NCBI RefSeq assembly: GCF_000166195.2
Contig: NZ_CM001403.1
Coordinates: 6,404,432-6,468,431 of the forward strand
Length of the DNA stretch: 64,000 bases
Source of the DNA: Mucilaginibacter paludis DSM 18603
GTDB lineage: Bacteria; Bacteroidota; Bacteroidia; Sphingobacteriales; Sphingobacteriaceae
Direction: 5' to 3'
The number at the start of each line of letters is the position of its first letter. Position 1 is the stretch's first letter. The notes under the pieces are model-generated. The model did no database searches, was not told the DNA's origin, and saw only the letters and a program-made list of their open reading frames with translations. Made by a program: the position numbers and the translations under genes. This document shows, in pieces, positions 51,492-60,358 of this stretch.

Positions 51492-52730
51492 ATGAATAAA
51501 AACAGCAAAGAGATCAAGTGTTCGTTTTGTGGAGCCGGAAAGCAGGACTCTTTGATGCTGATCGCTGGTTTGGATGCTCATATTTGTGATAAGTGTGTGA
51601 ACCAGGCCAACGAAATATTAGCCGAAGAAATGAAGGTACGCAAGGTTAAAAATCCTAATCTGGCGGCCACTATCCTGAAACCATTTGAAATAAAAGCTCA
51701 CCTGGATCAATACGTTATAGGCCAGGATGATGCTAAGAAGGTGTTATCAGTTGCGGTGTATAACCACTACAAGCGTTTGAACCAAAAAGTAGATAAGGAC
51801 GAGGTTGAGATAGAAAAATCAAACATTATTATGGTTGGTGAAACCGGTACAGGTAAAACCCTGCTGGCAAAAACCATAGCCAAAGTATTGAATGTACCTT
51901 TCTGTATTTGTGATGCAACGGTATTAACCGAAGCCGGGTATGTAGGAGAGGACGTTGAAAGTATTTTAACCAGGTTATTGCAGGCCGCTGATTACGATGT
52001 AACTACTGCGGAGCGCGGTATTGTTTATATTGACGAGGTGGATAAAATTGCCCGTAAAAGTGATAATCCTTCTATTACCCGTGATGTATCGGGCGAGGGT
52101 GTACAACAGGCATTGTTAAAAATACTTGAAGGCACTATGGTTAATGTACCACCACAAGGTGGGCGTAAACACCCCGATCAGAAAATGATTACGGTGAACA
52201 CCAGCAATATACTATTTATTTGCGGTGGCGCTTTTGATGGTATTGAGAAAAAAATTGCTAACCGGTTGCGCACCCAAACGGTGGGTTATAAATTTAAAAA
52301 CGAAGACCATGAGGTTGATATGAAAAACCTCTACAAATACATTACCCCACAGGATTTAAAAGCGTTTGGTCTGATACCCGAGTTGATAGGCCGCCTACCT
52401 GTGTTAACTTACCTTAACCCGCTGGATAGGGAGGCTTTAGCCAATATTTTAACAGAGCCTAAAAACTCGTTGTTGAAACAGTATAAAAAGCTGTTTGAAT
52501 ACGAAGGGATTAGCCTTGATTTTGAGCCGGAGACATTGAGCTTTATTGTTGACAAAGCAATGGAATTTAAATTAGGCGCCCGTGGCCTCCGTTCCATCTG
52601 CGAAGCCATTATGATAGATGCCATGTTTGAGTTTCCATCTAAAAAGGATGTGAAAAGCCTGGTAGTTACATTGGATTACGCTTTGGAAAAATTTGATAAG
52701 TCGGATTTAAAAAAGTTGAAAGTGGCTTAA
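51492..52730 (+). CDS. clpX: ATP-dependent Clp protease ATP-binding subunit ClpX
   Basis: A hexameric AAA+ unfoldase that feeds substrates to ClpP. The N-terminal zinc finger is present (CSFCGAGKQDSLMLIAGLDAHICDKCV, four Cys). Walker A is GETGTGKTL, Walker B is IVYIDEVDKIAR, and the GYVGEDVESILTRLL pore region and the RDVSGEGVQQALLKILEGT and ELIGRLPVLTYL blocks are complete. The open frame starts at a TTG at 51471 that overlaps a TATTTTTG box (51466-51473). I take the ATG at 51492 (MNKNSKEIKCSFCG) as the start; an ATG at 51486 is equally possible. Confidence 0.96.
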   Translation: MNKNSKEIKCSFCGAGKQDSLMLIAGLDAHICDKCVNQANEILAEEMKVRKVKNPNLAATILKPFEIKAHLDQYVIGQDDAKKVLSVAVYNHYKRLNQKVDKDEVEIEKSNIIMVGETGTGKTLLAKTIAKVLNVPFCICDATVLTEAGYVGEDVESILTRLLQAADYDVTTAERGIVYIDEVDKIARKSDNPSITRDVSGEGVQQALLKILEGTMVNVPPQGGRKHPDQKMITVNTSNILFICGGAFDGIEKKIANRLRTQTVGYKFKNEDHEVDMKNLYKYITPQDLKAFGLIPELIGRLPVLTYLNPLDREALANILTEPKNSLLKQYKKLFEYEGISLDFEPETLSFIVDKAMEFKLGARGLRSICEAIMIDAMFEFPSKKDVKSLVVTLDYALEKFDKSDLKKLKVA

Positions 52731-53093
52731 AGCTACAGCGCAAGTTTGAAAGATTACCGTTATAACTACGGGAACCCTGGCAAGCGCCGGGGTTTTTTAT
52801 TTAAAATGATTTTATTTTGTTGGGTGACTTGATGACGGGAATTGTGGGGTGTTTGGATAATATCAATTTTAAATTGGCAAGTGCTTGTTGCTTACTATTT
52901 GGCAATGTTGCGTTTACGCACTTTTAGGCTTTTGGGGAAACATTAACCCCGGGTTTACGTTATTATTACATAAAATAGGAGATGCAAAATGTACTGTTGC
53001 ATTTCGGAAAACGTTATAAAATTTAGTAATTTGCAACGCCTTTCGCTTGATGGGCTTTGTAAACCAATTTATTAAGATACAATTTATACTAAT
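52731..53093. other. intergenic region after clpX
   Basis: About 360 bp. It has the clpX terminator at 52773-52794, and further down ATGCAA/TTGCAT forms a small hairpin near 52983-53001. The rest is AT-rich and holds the promoter of the YtxH gene. Confidence 0.55.
52773..52794 (+). terminator. clpX rho-independent terminator
   Basis: AACCCTGGC (52773-52781) pairs with GCCGGGGTT (52786-52794), one G-U pair, followed by TTTTT. Confidence 0.9.
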
Positions 53094-53363
53094 ATGAGCA
53101 ACACTTCAAAAGGAGCGGTATTCTTACTTGCAGGCTTAGCTGCAGGTGTTACCTTAGGACTTTTATTTGCGCCGGGCAAAGGAAGGGAGAACCGTGAAAA
53201 AATAAGTTCATCTTTGCAAAATCTGGGCGAAGCCCTGGTTGATACAGCGGTTGTGCAGTTTGATACCCTGCTTAATCTTACAGATAAGCTGGTAACACAG
53301 TTTAAAGCACAAACAGATCCATATGCTACCATGCATGATGATATTGAGAACGCGATAATTTAA
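53094..53363 (+). CDS. YtxH domain-containing small membrane protein
   Basis: An 89-residue protein with an N-terminal hydrophobic Gly/Ala-rich segment (KGAVFLLAGLAAGVTLGLLFAPGKGRENREKI) followed by a helical region. This is the YtxH (DUF3658-like, GAS/apolipo-type) pattern, associated with general stress response in Firmicutes and common in Bacteroidota. Its biochemical role is unknown. It is monocistronic and ends before a strong terminator. Confidence 0.88.
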   Translation: MSNTSKGAVFLLAGLAAGVTLGLLFAPGKGRENREKISSSLQNLGEALVDTAVVQFDTLLNLTDKLVTQFKAQTDPYATMHDDIENAII

Positions 53364-53379
53364 CTGGAAGAATATGTGA

Positions 53380-53423
53380 CAAGGAAAAAGCCGCGTAATG
53401 TTATTTACGCGGCTTTTTCCTTG
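53380..53423. terminator. perfect 19-bp bidirectional terminator
   Basis: The arms 53380-53398 and 53405-53423 are perfectly complementary around a 6-base loop (TGTTAT) and have T-rich ends on both strands. It serves the YtxH gene and the convergent beta-barrel gene. Confidence 0.92.
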
Positions 53424-53459
53424 CATTTCAGCCTTGTTTTAAAAAGGCCGTATGCCTGC

Positions 53460-54038
53460 TTAAAATATAGTGTAGGCGGCTGTTAAGGTAAACAAGTTCA
53501 ATTTTTGATCATAGCCGTTGAGGTTGGTTAAACCCAGCTCGTACCTCAGATCAACCGAGAATTTGGTAAAATCGGCACCGGCACCAAATTGCCAGGCGTG
53601 ATTTTGGTCTTTAAAGTTCAATTTGGCAACGTTGCCAACGGCATTGCCAAAGCTTTGATCTTTATTAATGATGAACGAAGCCACCGGACCGGTATAAAAC
53701 CTACCTCCAATACCAAGGGTGCCTACCTTCATGCCAAAAAGTAAAGGCACATCAATACTGTTTAATTTAACGGTGTTAGTTTCGCCGCCGCTGGTTACTG
53801 TAGCTATTTTGCTGCTATAGTATAATTCGGGCTGGAAGTTGAATCCCAGCGCGCCAACGCGTGCCCATACGCCGGCAAGGTAACCTGCCTGGTTATCGCT
53901 GCTTAAAGTGTTATTGGTTGAAAATTTAGAAAGATTTAAGCCGCCCTTTAAGCCAAATGCGAAGGACGGGATGGCCTGCGCCTGCGTAGCGAGGTTGATA
54001 GAGGCCAGAAGTAATACTGAAAGTAAGATTTTTTTCAT
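53460..54038 (-). CDS. outer-membrane beta-barrel protein (porin-like family)
   Basis: A 192-residue secreted protein. The signal peptide MKKILLSVLLLASINLATQAQA is followed by alternating strands ending in Phe (LFTLTAAYTIF), typical of the PF13568-type outer-membrane barrel. Characteristic parts are AFGLKGGLNLSKFSTNN, VWARVGALGFNFQPELYYSSK, NSIDVPLLFGMKVGTLGIGGRFYTGPVASF and FSVDLRYELGLTNL. A start at 54038 is chosen over the upstream extension to 54101. It probably serves as a small structural or adhesion barrel. Confidence 0.88.
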   Translation of the reverse strand: MKKILLSVLLLASINLATQAQAIPSFAFGLKGGLNLSKFSTNNTLSSDNQAGYLAGVWARVGALGFNFQPELYYSSKIATVTSGGETNTVKLNSIDVPLLFGMKVGTLGIGGRFYTGPVASFIINKDQSFGNAVGNVAKLNFKDQNHAWQFGAGADFTKFSVDLRYELGLTNLNGYDQKLNLFTLTAAYTIF

Positions 54039-54248
54039 GATAAGGGACTTGTAGCTATTTAACTGATTAATTTTAACGCTAATATAGGTATGGAGGCGCA
54101 TATATCGGCCCTGTGCCTTTGAATAAGTTTTTGGGATATTAACGGCTAAGCCCGGCTTTTAGTACGGTGGACCAATATTCGGTTAGTTAATGCAATTAAA
54201 CCGGCAAGTTTTGATTATTTCCGTTGAGCATGCTTACCTTCGCGGGTA

Positions 54249-54953
54249 ATGCCCATTCTTGATATTATTTACCACGACGATTATTTGGTGGCCATCAATA
54301 AACCACACGGATTACTGGTGCACCGGTCGTCCATTGCACATGATGTAACCGAGTTTGCCCTGCAAATATTGCGCGACCAACTGAATCGCCATGTTTTTCC
54401 GGCTCACCGGCTTGACCGTAAAACGGGTGGGGTATTGTTGTTTGCCCTGGATAAGGAAACAGAGAAACTGATGCAAACCCAGTTTATGGAAAATGCTGTG
54501 AAGAAAAAATATCTTGCCCTTGTTAGAGGGCATACGCCTGATGAACAGGAAATTGATTACCCGTTGCGTAAAGAGAACGGTACTTTGCAAGATGCTTTTA
54601 CCCGCTATAAAACCCTTGCACGCGCCGAACTGAAGGTGCCTTTGGGTAACCATCCCACCTCGCGCTACTCGCTGATAGAAGCACAACCCGAAACGGGCCG
54701 TATGCACCAGTTACGCAAGCATTTCAGCCATATATTCCATCCCATCATAGGCGACCGGACACATGGCTGCAATAAGCAAAATAAATTATTTAAAGAGCGC
54801 TGGGGAATGGAAACCATGCTGCTCCATGCAACGCAACTATCCTTTACGCACCCGGTAACCGGTGAGCAGTTGCAAATACAAGCACCTTTACACGAGGAGT
54901 TTTTAAGAGTGATGGCATTTATGAGCATGAGCCCCCCGGCTCCAATCTCGTGA
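54249..54953 (+). CDS. truC: tRNA pseudouridine synthase, TruC-like
   Basis: A 234-residue RluA-family pseudouridine synthase. The catalytic motif is HRLDRKTGGVLLFALDKE (Asp about residue 56). LDIIYHDDYLVAINKPHGLLVHRSSIAHDVTEFALQILRDQLNRHVFPAHRLD closely follows the TruC pattern, which modifies U65 of tRNAs. IEAQPETGRMHQLRKHFSHIFHPIIGDRTHG completes the fold. There is no S4 domain. TruC is preferred to other RluA members on the N-terminal similarity. Confidence 0.87.
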   Translation: MPILDIIYHDDYLVAINKPHGLLVHRSSIAHDVTEFALQILRDQLNRHVFPAHRLDRKTGGVLLFALDKETEKLMQTQFMENAVKKKYLALVRGHTPDEQEIDYPLRKENGTLQDAFTRYKTLARAELKVPLGNHPTSRYSLIEAQPETGRMHQLRKHFSHIFHPIIGDRTHGCNKQNKLFKERWGMETMLLHATQLSFTHPVTGEQLQIQAPLHEEFLRVMAFMSMSPPAPIS

Positions 54954-55120
54954 AGTTAAGGGTTTGATTGCTTATGAAAATTATAAAATAAGCCTGCAAA
55001 GGTGCCAAGACGCTAAGAAACAAGACATAAAAACTTTGCGACTTAGCTTCTTTGCATGCAAAATCTTAACGGAATGGCGTTGCCCCGCCTGGTAACGGAA
55101 ATGACTTTGAGGCGTTAGTT

Positions 55121-55651
55121 TTAAAGTAGAGTAAGCGGCGTGCTTTGATACCAGTTGCATTGATCGCCATCGTAATCAAAAGTGTTTACAAATTTGAGCC
55201 CTATCTTTTGTAGCACGTGGTTTGACGACGCGTTGCCGATATCTGCCATACCGTAAATTTCGTTTAACTGAAGTTGAACAAAGCCATAATTCAGGGCGGC
55301 TAAGGCGCTCTCGGTGGCATAGCCTTTGCCCCAGTAACGCTTAATAAAGCGGTAGCCTATATCGTAAAAATTGATGTGGTTATTCACCATCTCGGTTGTG
55401 AGCTTAAGCCCACACCAGCCTATAAAATTGCCAGTGGTTTTTTCTATCACCGCCCAACGGCCAATACCGTTGTTAATGTATTGCTGGCGTATAAAAGCGA
55501 TCACATCTCGGCTTTGCTGTATATTGGTTAGTGGATTTCGCCCTAAATAACGATGCACTTCAGGGTCGGAGTCCAATTCAAATAGGCCAGCTTCGTCGGT
55601 GGGTAGTAATTCGCGTAATATCAGCGGCTCTGTTTCTGCAAAAATATTCAT
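55121..55651 (-). CDS. GNAT acetyltransferase (RimJ/RimL type)
   Basis: A 176-residue acetyl-CoA-dependent acetyltransferase. The family marks are ETEPLILRELLPTDEAGLFELDSDPEVHRYLG, GRWAVIEKTTGNFIGWCGLKL, and the acetyl-CoA-binding RYWGKGYATESALAALNYGF followed by MADIGNASSNHVLQKIGLKFVNTF. The acceptor (antibiotic, ribosomal protein or small amine) cannot be told. The gene overlaps the upstream membrane-protein gene by 4 bp (ATGA), so they are coupled. Confidence 0.93.
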   Translation of the reverse strand: MNIFAETEPLILRELLPTDEAGLFELDSDPEVHRYLGRNPLTNIQQSRDVIAFIRQQYINNGIGRWAVIEKTTGNFIGWCGLKLTTEMVNNHINFYDIGYRFIKRYWGKGYATESALAALNYGFVQLQLNEIYGMADIGNASSNHVLQKIGLKFVNTFDYDGDQCNWYQSTPLTLL

Positions 55652-56193
55652 CGTATATCCTCATGGTTAAGATAAATTTCCAGGTTATCCTTAATTAAAC
55701 GGTATAAATCCTCAAAGTCGCATTTGAGGCCGTTGGCAGTGATACTCAACGGTGTATTGTAGCGGTTAAGGTTATACAACATAGCTTTTTTTGTAAGGTA
55801 GTGGGCTTGGCGCTCAATGTATTTTTCAGGATTCACCACCTCAATCATCATGAGTTTTTGCCGTCCAATTTCAATTACATAAATATCTTTAATGTCCCGC
55901 CATACAATTGAGCCACCGGCTACAGCGCTTGAATTATCAGTAATCCCTTCCTCGTCAATGATAAGTCCCGGCTTGTTATCCTGGAGTTTACGGGCTATGA
56001 ACACACCTATAAACCCGAAGAAAACTATACTGATGATACCCAGGGCCTGGCAAAAGATAATTGGATAGGCGGCTATGCTTGGTGCAGCTGAAAACAACCA
56101 TATGCCGATAGCAACAAATGCAACACAGCCTAAAAGCGATAGGGATAGTTTGGTTTTGCTTAGCGCTACTTCAGTACGCGTAATGTATGGCAT
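55648..56193 (-). CDS. STM3941-type membrane protein, function unknown
   Basis: A 181-residue protein with two membrane segments near the N-terminus (LSLSLLGCVAFVAIGIWLFSAA and AYPIIFCQALGIISIVFFGFIGVFIARKL), followed by a beta-rich PH-like cytoplasmic domain (PGLIIDEEGITDNSSAVAGGSIVWRDIKDIYVIEIGRQKLMMIEV). It resembles the STM3941-type group, an assignment from memory. It is coupled to the GNAT gene. Confidence 0.78.
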   Translation of the reverse strand: MPYITRTEVALSKTKLSLSLLGCVAFVAIGIWLFSAAPSIAAYPIIFCQALGIISIVFFGFIGVFIARKLQDNKPGLIIDEEGITDNSSAVAGGSIVWRDIKDIYVIEIGRQKLMMIEVVNPEKYIERQAHYLTKKAMLYNLNRYNTPLSITANGLKCDFEDLYRLIKDNLEIYLNHEDIR

Positions 56194-56359
56194 AATTGAT
56201 ACAATATAAACAAAGTAAATCCGTAGTTAGAATCTGTTTTGTTGCCACAAGATAAGAAAAAGCGACTGTCCCCCCATTTGAATTGTCATAATTGTTGGAT
56301 CACTATTAATAAACGAGTACTCTTGTTTATTGCCATTTAAATAAACTACCTTCACCAAC

Positions 56360-56974
56360 ATGGCTTCGGATCGGTTGGGTGAGTTAGAGGAGATTTTTAA
56401 TACACTGATAGATAGCTTTATTGCGGATGAGGTTGGTATAGCCGAAAATTTTTTAACTGATGACCTCGCCGGGCACCTCAAAAATAATTTAAAGACCTTG
56501 TACCAGGCAAACTTAATGAATGCTGCAGGTACAGGCAATGATACCAACGTGTCGCACGATACCCTGGTTAGAAGCGACAAAATTTATTGGCTCGACAGGA
56601 AGCATAACGACCCCCACGAAAATAACTTTTTTGATTTGATGGACAGCTTTGTAAGCTATTTAAACCGTACCTGTTATGCCGGTATTACCGGTTACGAATT
56701 TCATTATGCCTTGTACGAGGAGGGGAGCTTTTATACAAAACACCTTGATCAGTTTCAGAATAACGGGAGCAGGCAATACTCCATGATTATGTATTTGAAT
56801 GCTGGCTGGAAAAATAGTGATGGAGGCGAACTGTGCATACATCATCAAAAAGGTTTGCAAAGCATTAGCCCTGTAAACAAAAAAGGAGTTTTTTTTAAGA
56901 GTGCAGAACTAACACACGAAGTATTGCTCGCCAATAAGCCGAGGATGAGTATTACTGGCTGGTTAAAAATTTAA
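56360..56974 (+). CDS. 2OG-Fe(II) oxygenase, prolyl-4-hydroxylase-like
   Basis: A 204-residue dioxygenase of the prolyl 4-hydroxylase/SM-20 type. The iron ligands are at FYTKHLDQFQNNGSRQYSMIMYLNAGWKNSDGGELCIH (H-x-D), with the distal His at ELTHEVLL and the 2OG-binding Arg in NKPRMSITGWLKI. The N-terminal half is helical. Members of this group hydroxylate proteins (for example elongation factors or ribosomal proteins) or small molecules; the target here is unknown. It is monocistronic, divergent from the PH-like gene. Confidence 0.88.
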   Translation: MASDRLGELEEIFNTLIDSFIADEVGIAENFLTDDLAGHLKNNLKTLYQANLMNAAGTGNDTNVSHDTLVRSDKIYWLDRKHNDPHENNFFDLMDSFVSYLNRTCYAGITGYEFHYALYEEGSFYTKHLDQFQNNGSRQYSMIMYLNAGWKNSDGGELCIHHQKGLQSISPVNKKGVFFKSAELTHEVLLANKPRMSITGWLKI

Positions 56975-57066
56975 AATTAAGCTTGCAAATTCGATCCAAA
57001 GTGAAACAATAATGTTTTAAAAGCAAGAATAAATACATGATGTGGCCGCGTTAAGTCCAAAAAAAA

Positions 57067-57086
57067 GGGCGGCCCAAAGGCTGCCC
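57067..57086 (-). terminator. terminator of the 24-residue ORF
   Basis: On the minus strand GGGCAGCC and GGCCGCCC form an 8-bp stem (one mismatch) with a 4-base loop, followed by eight T (57059-57066). It ends 26 bp after the small ORF stop. Confidence 0.78.
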
Positions 57087-57111
57087 GTCAAATATAAATT
57101 ATACTCTGTAA

Positions 57112-57186
57112 TTAGGCTCTTTCTGGAGCAAACAATGGTAACAAAATAGCAGAGATCAATAAAACAATTTCTAATACAACTAACAT
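57112..57186 (-). CDS. 24-residue hydrophobic peptide gene
   Basis: An ATG at 57186 opens 24 codons ending in TAA. The product (MLVVLEIVLLISAILLPLFA...) is a single predicted membrane helix with a short polar tail (PERA). It ends just before a strong terminator, and the space upstream is AT-rich, so it looks like an independent small transcript. A TGA-N6-TCA word lies 50 bp upstream (57236-57247), a loose match to the sites of the stress island. No family is recognised. It may be a small membrane regulator or toxin-like peptide, or the visible part of a small RNA. Confidence 0.55.
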   Translation of the reverse strand: MLVVLEIVLLISAILLPLFAPERA

Positions 57187-57922
57187 AATTGTGATTTTTA
57201 AATAATTAATAACTAAACTTTAAAGGTCTTCAGAATGATGATATTCATCTTTCTTTCGTAGATGCGCACACATTACGTGCCATAGTAAAATGAGGTTATG
57301 AAGTACAAAAAAAGCCTGATTTTTTTATTTGTAATCGATTGGAAATCACCTGGAAAACGATGGTTTTTAATCTAAAAAACAACAACAAAAAAATAGATAA
57401 TCGATGTATCTGAATCAACAAAAACAAAAGAGATATAGTTGAATAGAAAAGTGTAAATATTGATTTTAAAAAACGGATTTAATTTCAAACACATACTTAT
57501 AAGTAAGGGAATATGTTGAAATTGGCATTTCTTTCCGCTGATAGAAACTTAAATTATGCAGGTGAGGTAATTATTGAATTATAAATATCTTAATCGGTTT
57601 AAAATTCATCAAAAAAGCAGCAAAAAAAAATATTTGTCAATTTGTCATTTGGTATGACATTTGAAATATTTGGCACTTAACTTCATCGATGACAGGTGTC
57701 TACAGGCTGACATATCGGCAAACTTGTCAGTTTTGAAAGGTGTTTAGCTTGTTTAGCACACGACTTAGATAGGTCTCGATTGCTGTAAACGGCGATATAG
57801 GCCTTCAACTCCAGGATATGACAGCTGTAAAATACTTTTTTATTAGCTTATATTTATCGCGGCAAATATGGCGTTTATCAACATAACCGGTTGATGATAT
57901 TTATTTGTTTATCTTATTTTAA

Positions 57923-60274
57923 ATGAAGATCGGGAAGTCTCTTTATGCTTTTTTATTACTTTTTTGTTGTTTAACGGCTGTTGGTTTCGCCAACACGCAG
58001 CCCTTAGCAAAAAAAGGCGTAGTAGATTTGCGCAGGCAGTCCTTCTTTGAAAAAATACCGCTCGATGGGCAATGGTGTTTTTATTGGCATCAATTAATCA
58101 ATCCCAACGATACAACAAAGCATAATGCCTGTATAGTTGATTTCCCTTTTAAATGGAACGGCTTTAGTTTACGGGGCGAAACTTTGCCATCTTTTGGATA
58201 TGCCACTTATCAGTTAACAGTATTGTTGCCGTCAAAAACTCCACCTTTGAGTTTATCAGTTCCTGATGCTTATTGTGCCTATCGTTTGTATCTTAATGGT
58301 AAAATGGTAGCCGAAGACGGCAGAGTTAGTAATACTCCGGAAGGTTTTGAGGCTCATTGGCAGAATAACATCGTTGATGTACCTACGGGAGTGGATACAC
58401 TGAAAGTTGTGCTTCAAATTGCCAATTTTGTACATAGCAAAGGTGGCATAAGCAAGTCTATTGTTATTGGCGAACGAAGAATGATCGATCTTAGCCGTCG
58501 CCGGTCTGAGGCCATCGACTTGCTTTTAACAGGCTGCTTATTTATGGGAGGGCTGTTTTTTCTGGGGCTGTACATCTTCGGTAACCGGGATAAAGCCATC
58601 CTGTTATTCTCTTTGTATTCCATTGTTTACAGTTACCGCATTATAGGGGTTAATAATTATGAGTTGCATACCATTTTGCCCGATATCAGCTGGTACGTTA
58701 CCATCAGGCTGGAATACATTAGCCTGTTTGCAGGCATTGGTTTATTTGGGTTATATACTCTTTATTTATATCCACGAGACATCTATAAGCCCATTGTGTA
58801 TGTTATAGGCTCAATTTGCTTTTTGTTTAGTGCAGCTTCGGCAGTTTTGCCGCCGCTTTACTTTACACAATTAATTAATCCGTTTTTAATAGTAACTGTT
58901 TTCTGCCTCGTTTTTATACCGTACGTCTATATCAAGGCCTATAGAAACAAGCGGCCGGGCTCAGGGTATGCCCTGGCAAGTTCTTTTTCGTTAATGGTGG
59001 TATTCAGCATTTCGTTGTTTCACTATTGGGCTATCATCGGGCCTTTGCAACTGCTCAACTTTGCGGGCTATGTAAGCTTTTTCTTTTTACAGTCGTTAAT
59101 TTTGTCGCATCGGGTTTCGTTCGCACTTAAGCGGGCCAGGGCCCAGGCGGAGCAGGGGCTTAAGGCTAAAAGTGAGTTTTTAAGTACAATGAGCCACGAG
59201 ATCAGAACGCCGCTAAACTCTGTGATAGGCATGAGCCATTTGCTGCTCAAAACCAATCCACGGCCCGACCAGGTGGAGCACCTGGACGTGATGCTCTTCT
59301 CCGCTAACAATTTGCTGGCCATTGTGAACGATATTTTAGACTATAATAAAATAGAAGCCGGAAAAATTGTATTTGAACATACCGAGATGGATATTGCCTC
59401 CATTGCAGGCAACATCGTAGCAGGTTTACAAAATTCGGCCAACGACAAGGGCATAGGACTTAAATTGCAGGTAGACAGCGCCCTGAACAACAAAGTAATC
59501 GGCGACCCTACCCGTTTATTCCAGGTGATAAGTAACCTGGTACATAATGCCATTAAGTTTACCCAGGCCGGGGGAGTAGAAGTGGGCATAACTGTAAAAG
59601 GCCAAACCGAACATGACGTTACTTTAAGTATTTGGGTGAAAGATACCGGCATCGGCATTTCAAAAGACAAGCAAAAGCTGATTTTTGAAAGATTCACCCA
59701 GGCTGATTCATCCACCTCCAGGGGATTTGGCGGAACAGGTTTAGGTTTAGCCATCTCTAAACGGATTTTAGAGCTCCAGAATTCAACCTTGCAACTGGAA
59801 AGCGAAGAGGGTAAAGGATCTACTTTTTACTTTATTCAAACATTCTTGAAAAGTATAAAAACTGTTGAGCAGCTAAAAAAAGAGGATAATTTGCCCAAAG
59901 AAGATAACAAGCCTTTTACCGGCATACATATTTTATTGGTTGAAGATAACCCGATGAATGTGCTGGTAGCCCAAAAGTTTTTGCAACGCTGGGGCGCAGA
60001 TATTGATGTAGCTGCCAATGGTTTGGAAGCCCTGAATAAACTGGATATTAGTAAACATCAATTGGTATTAATGGATTTACATATGCCTGTAATGGATGGT
60101 TATGAATCTGCCCGGAATATCAGGGCACAAGGTATAAGCATCCCCATTATTGCGCTAACCGCTAATCTGCCAGGCGAGATACAGCTAAAGGTGAAGGAGG
60201 CAGGGATAGATGACATTATGGTTAAGCCCTTTTTACCCGATGAATTGTATCGAAAAGTACTGCATTACATTTAG
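57923..60274 (+). CDS. hybrid histidine kinase with 7TMR-DISM sensor
   Basis: A 783-residue membrane sensor kinase. A signal peptide is followed by a periplasmic beta-sandwich domain (about residues 30-180; SLSVPDAYCAYRLYLNGKMVAEDG is typical of 7TMR-DISM extracellular domains) and seven membrane segments (about 195-400). A coiled-coil linker leads to the HisKA domain with His425 in STMSHEIRTPLNSVIG, and the ATPase domain follows (N-box NLVHNAIKF, G1 DTGIGIS, G2 GFGGTGLGLAI). The C-terminal receiver has VEDN, the phosphoacceptor Asp718 (LVLMDLHMPVMDG) and VKPF. No DNA-binding output partner lies next to it. The AT-rich region before it may carry its promoter. Confidence 0.94.
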   Translation: MKIGKSLYAFLLLFCCLTAVGFANTQPLAKKGVVDLRRQSFFEKIPLDGQWCFYWHQLINPNDTTKHNACIVDFPFKWNGFSLRGETLPSFGYATYQLTVLLPSKTPPLSLSVPDAYCAYRLYLNGKMVAEDGRVSNTPEGFEAHWQNNIVDVPTGVDTLKVVLQIANFVHSKGGISKSIVIGERRMIDLSRRRSEAIDLLLTGCLFMGGLFFLGLYIFGNRDKAILLFSLYSIVYSYRIIGVNNYELHTILPDISWYVTIRLEYISLFAGIGLFGLYTLYLYPRDIYKPIVYVIGSICFLFSAASAVLPPLYFTQLINPFLIVTVFCLVFIPYVYIKAYRNKRPGSGYALASSFSLMVVFSISLFHYWAIIGPLQLLNFAGYVSFFFLQSLILSHRVSFALKRARAQAEQGLKAKSEFLSTMSHEIRTPLNSVIGMSHLLLKTNPRPDQVEHLDVMLFSANNLLAIVNDILDYNKIEAGKIVFEHTEMDIASIAGNIVAGLQNSANDKGIGLKLQVDSALNNKVIGDPTRLFQVISNLVHNAIKFTQAGGVEVGITVKGQTEHDVTLSIWVKDTGIGISKDKQKLIFERFTQADSSTSRGFGGTGLGLAISKRILELQNSTLQLESEEGKGSTFYFIQTFLKSIKTVEQLKKEDNLPKEDNKPFTGIHILLVEDNPMNVLVAQKFLQRWGADIDVAANGLEALNKLDISKHQLVLMDLHMPVMDGYESARNIRAQGISIPIIALTANLPGEIQLKVKEAGIDDIMVKPFLPDELYRKVLHYI

Positions 60275-60358
60275 CTTTTTGATGGTAAGAAGCCCCGATC
60301 ATACCATTGTTTTTTGGCTTTTAATTTGGCAGCCTTTGGCTTCTATTGATAAAAATTC

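Larger units (their letters stand above)
56975..57922. other. long AT-rich region, one small ORF
   Basis: About 950 bp. It holds a 24-residue minus-strand ORF (57112-57186) with a terminator, and a stretch (57635-57730) dense in TGTCA/TGACA words including the inverted repeat TGTCAT-N5-ATGACA (57643-57659) and the palindrome GACAGGTGTC (57691-57700), probably regulatory for the kinase gene. Nothing else is recognised. Confidence 0.6.
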
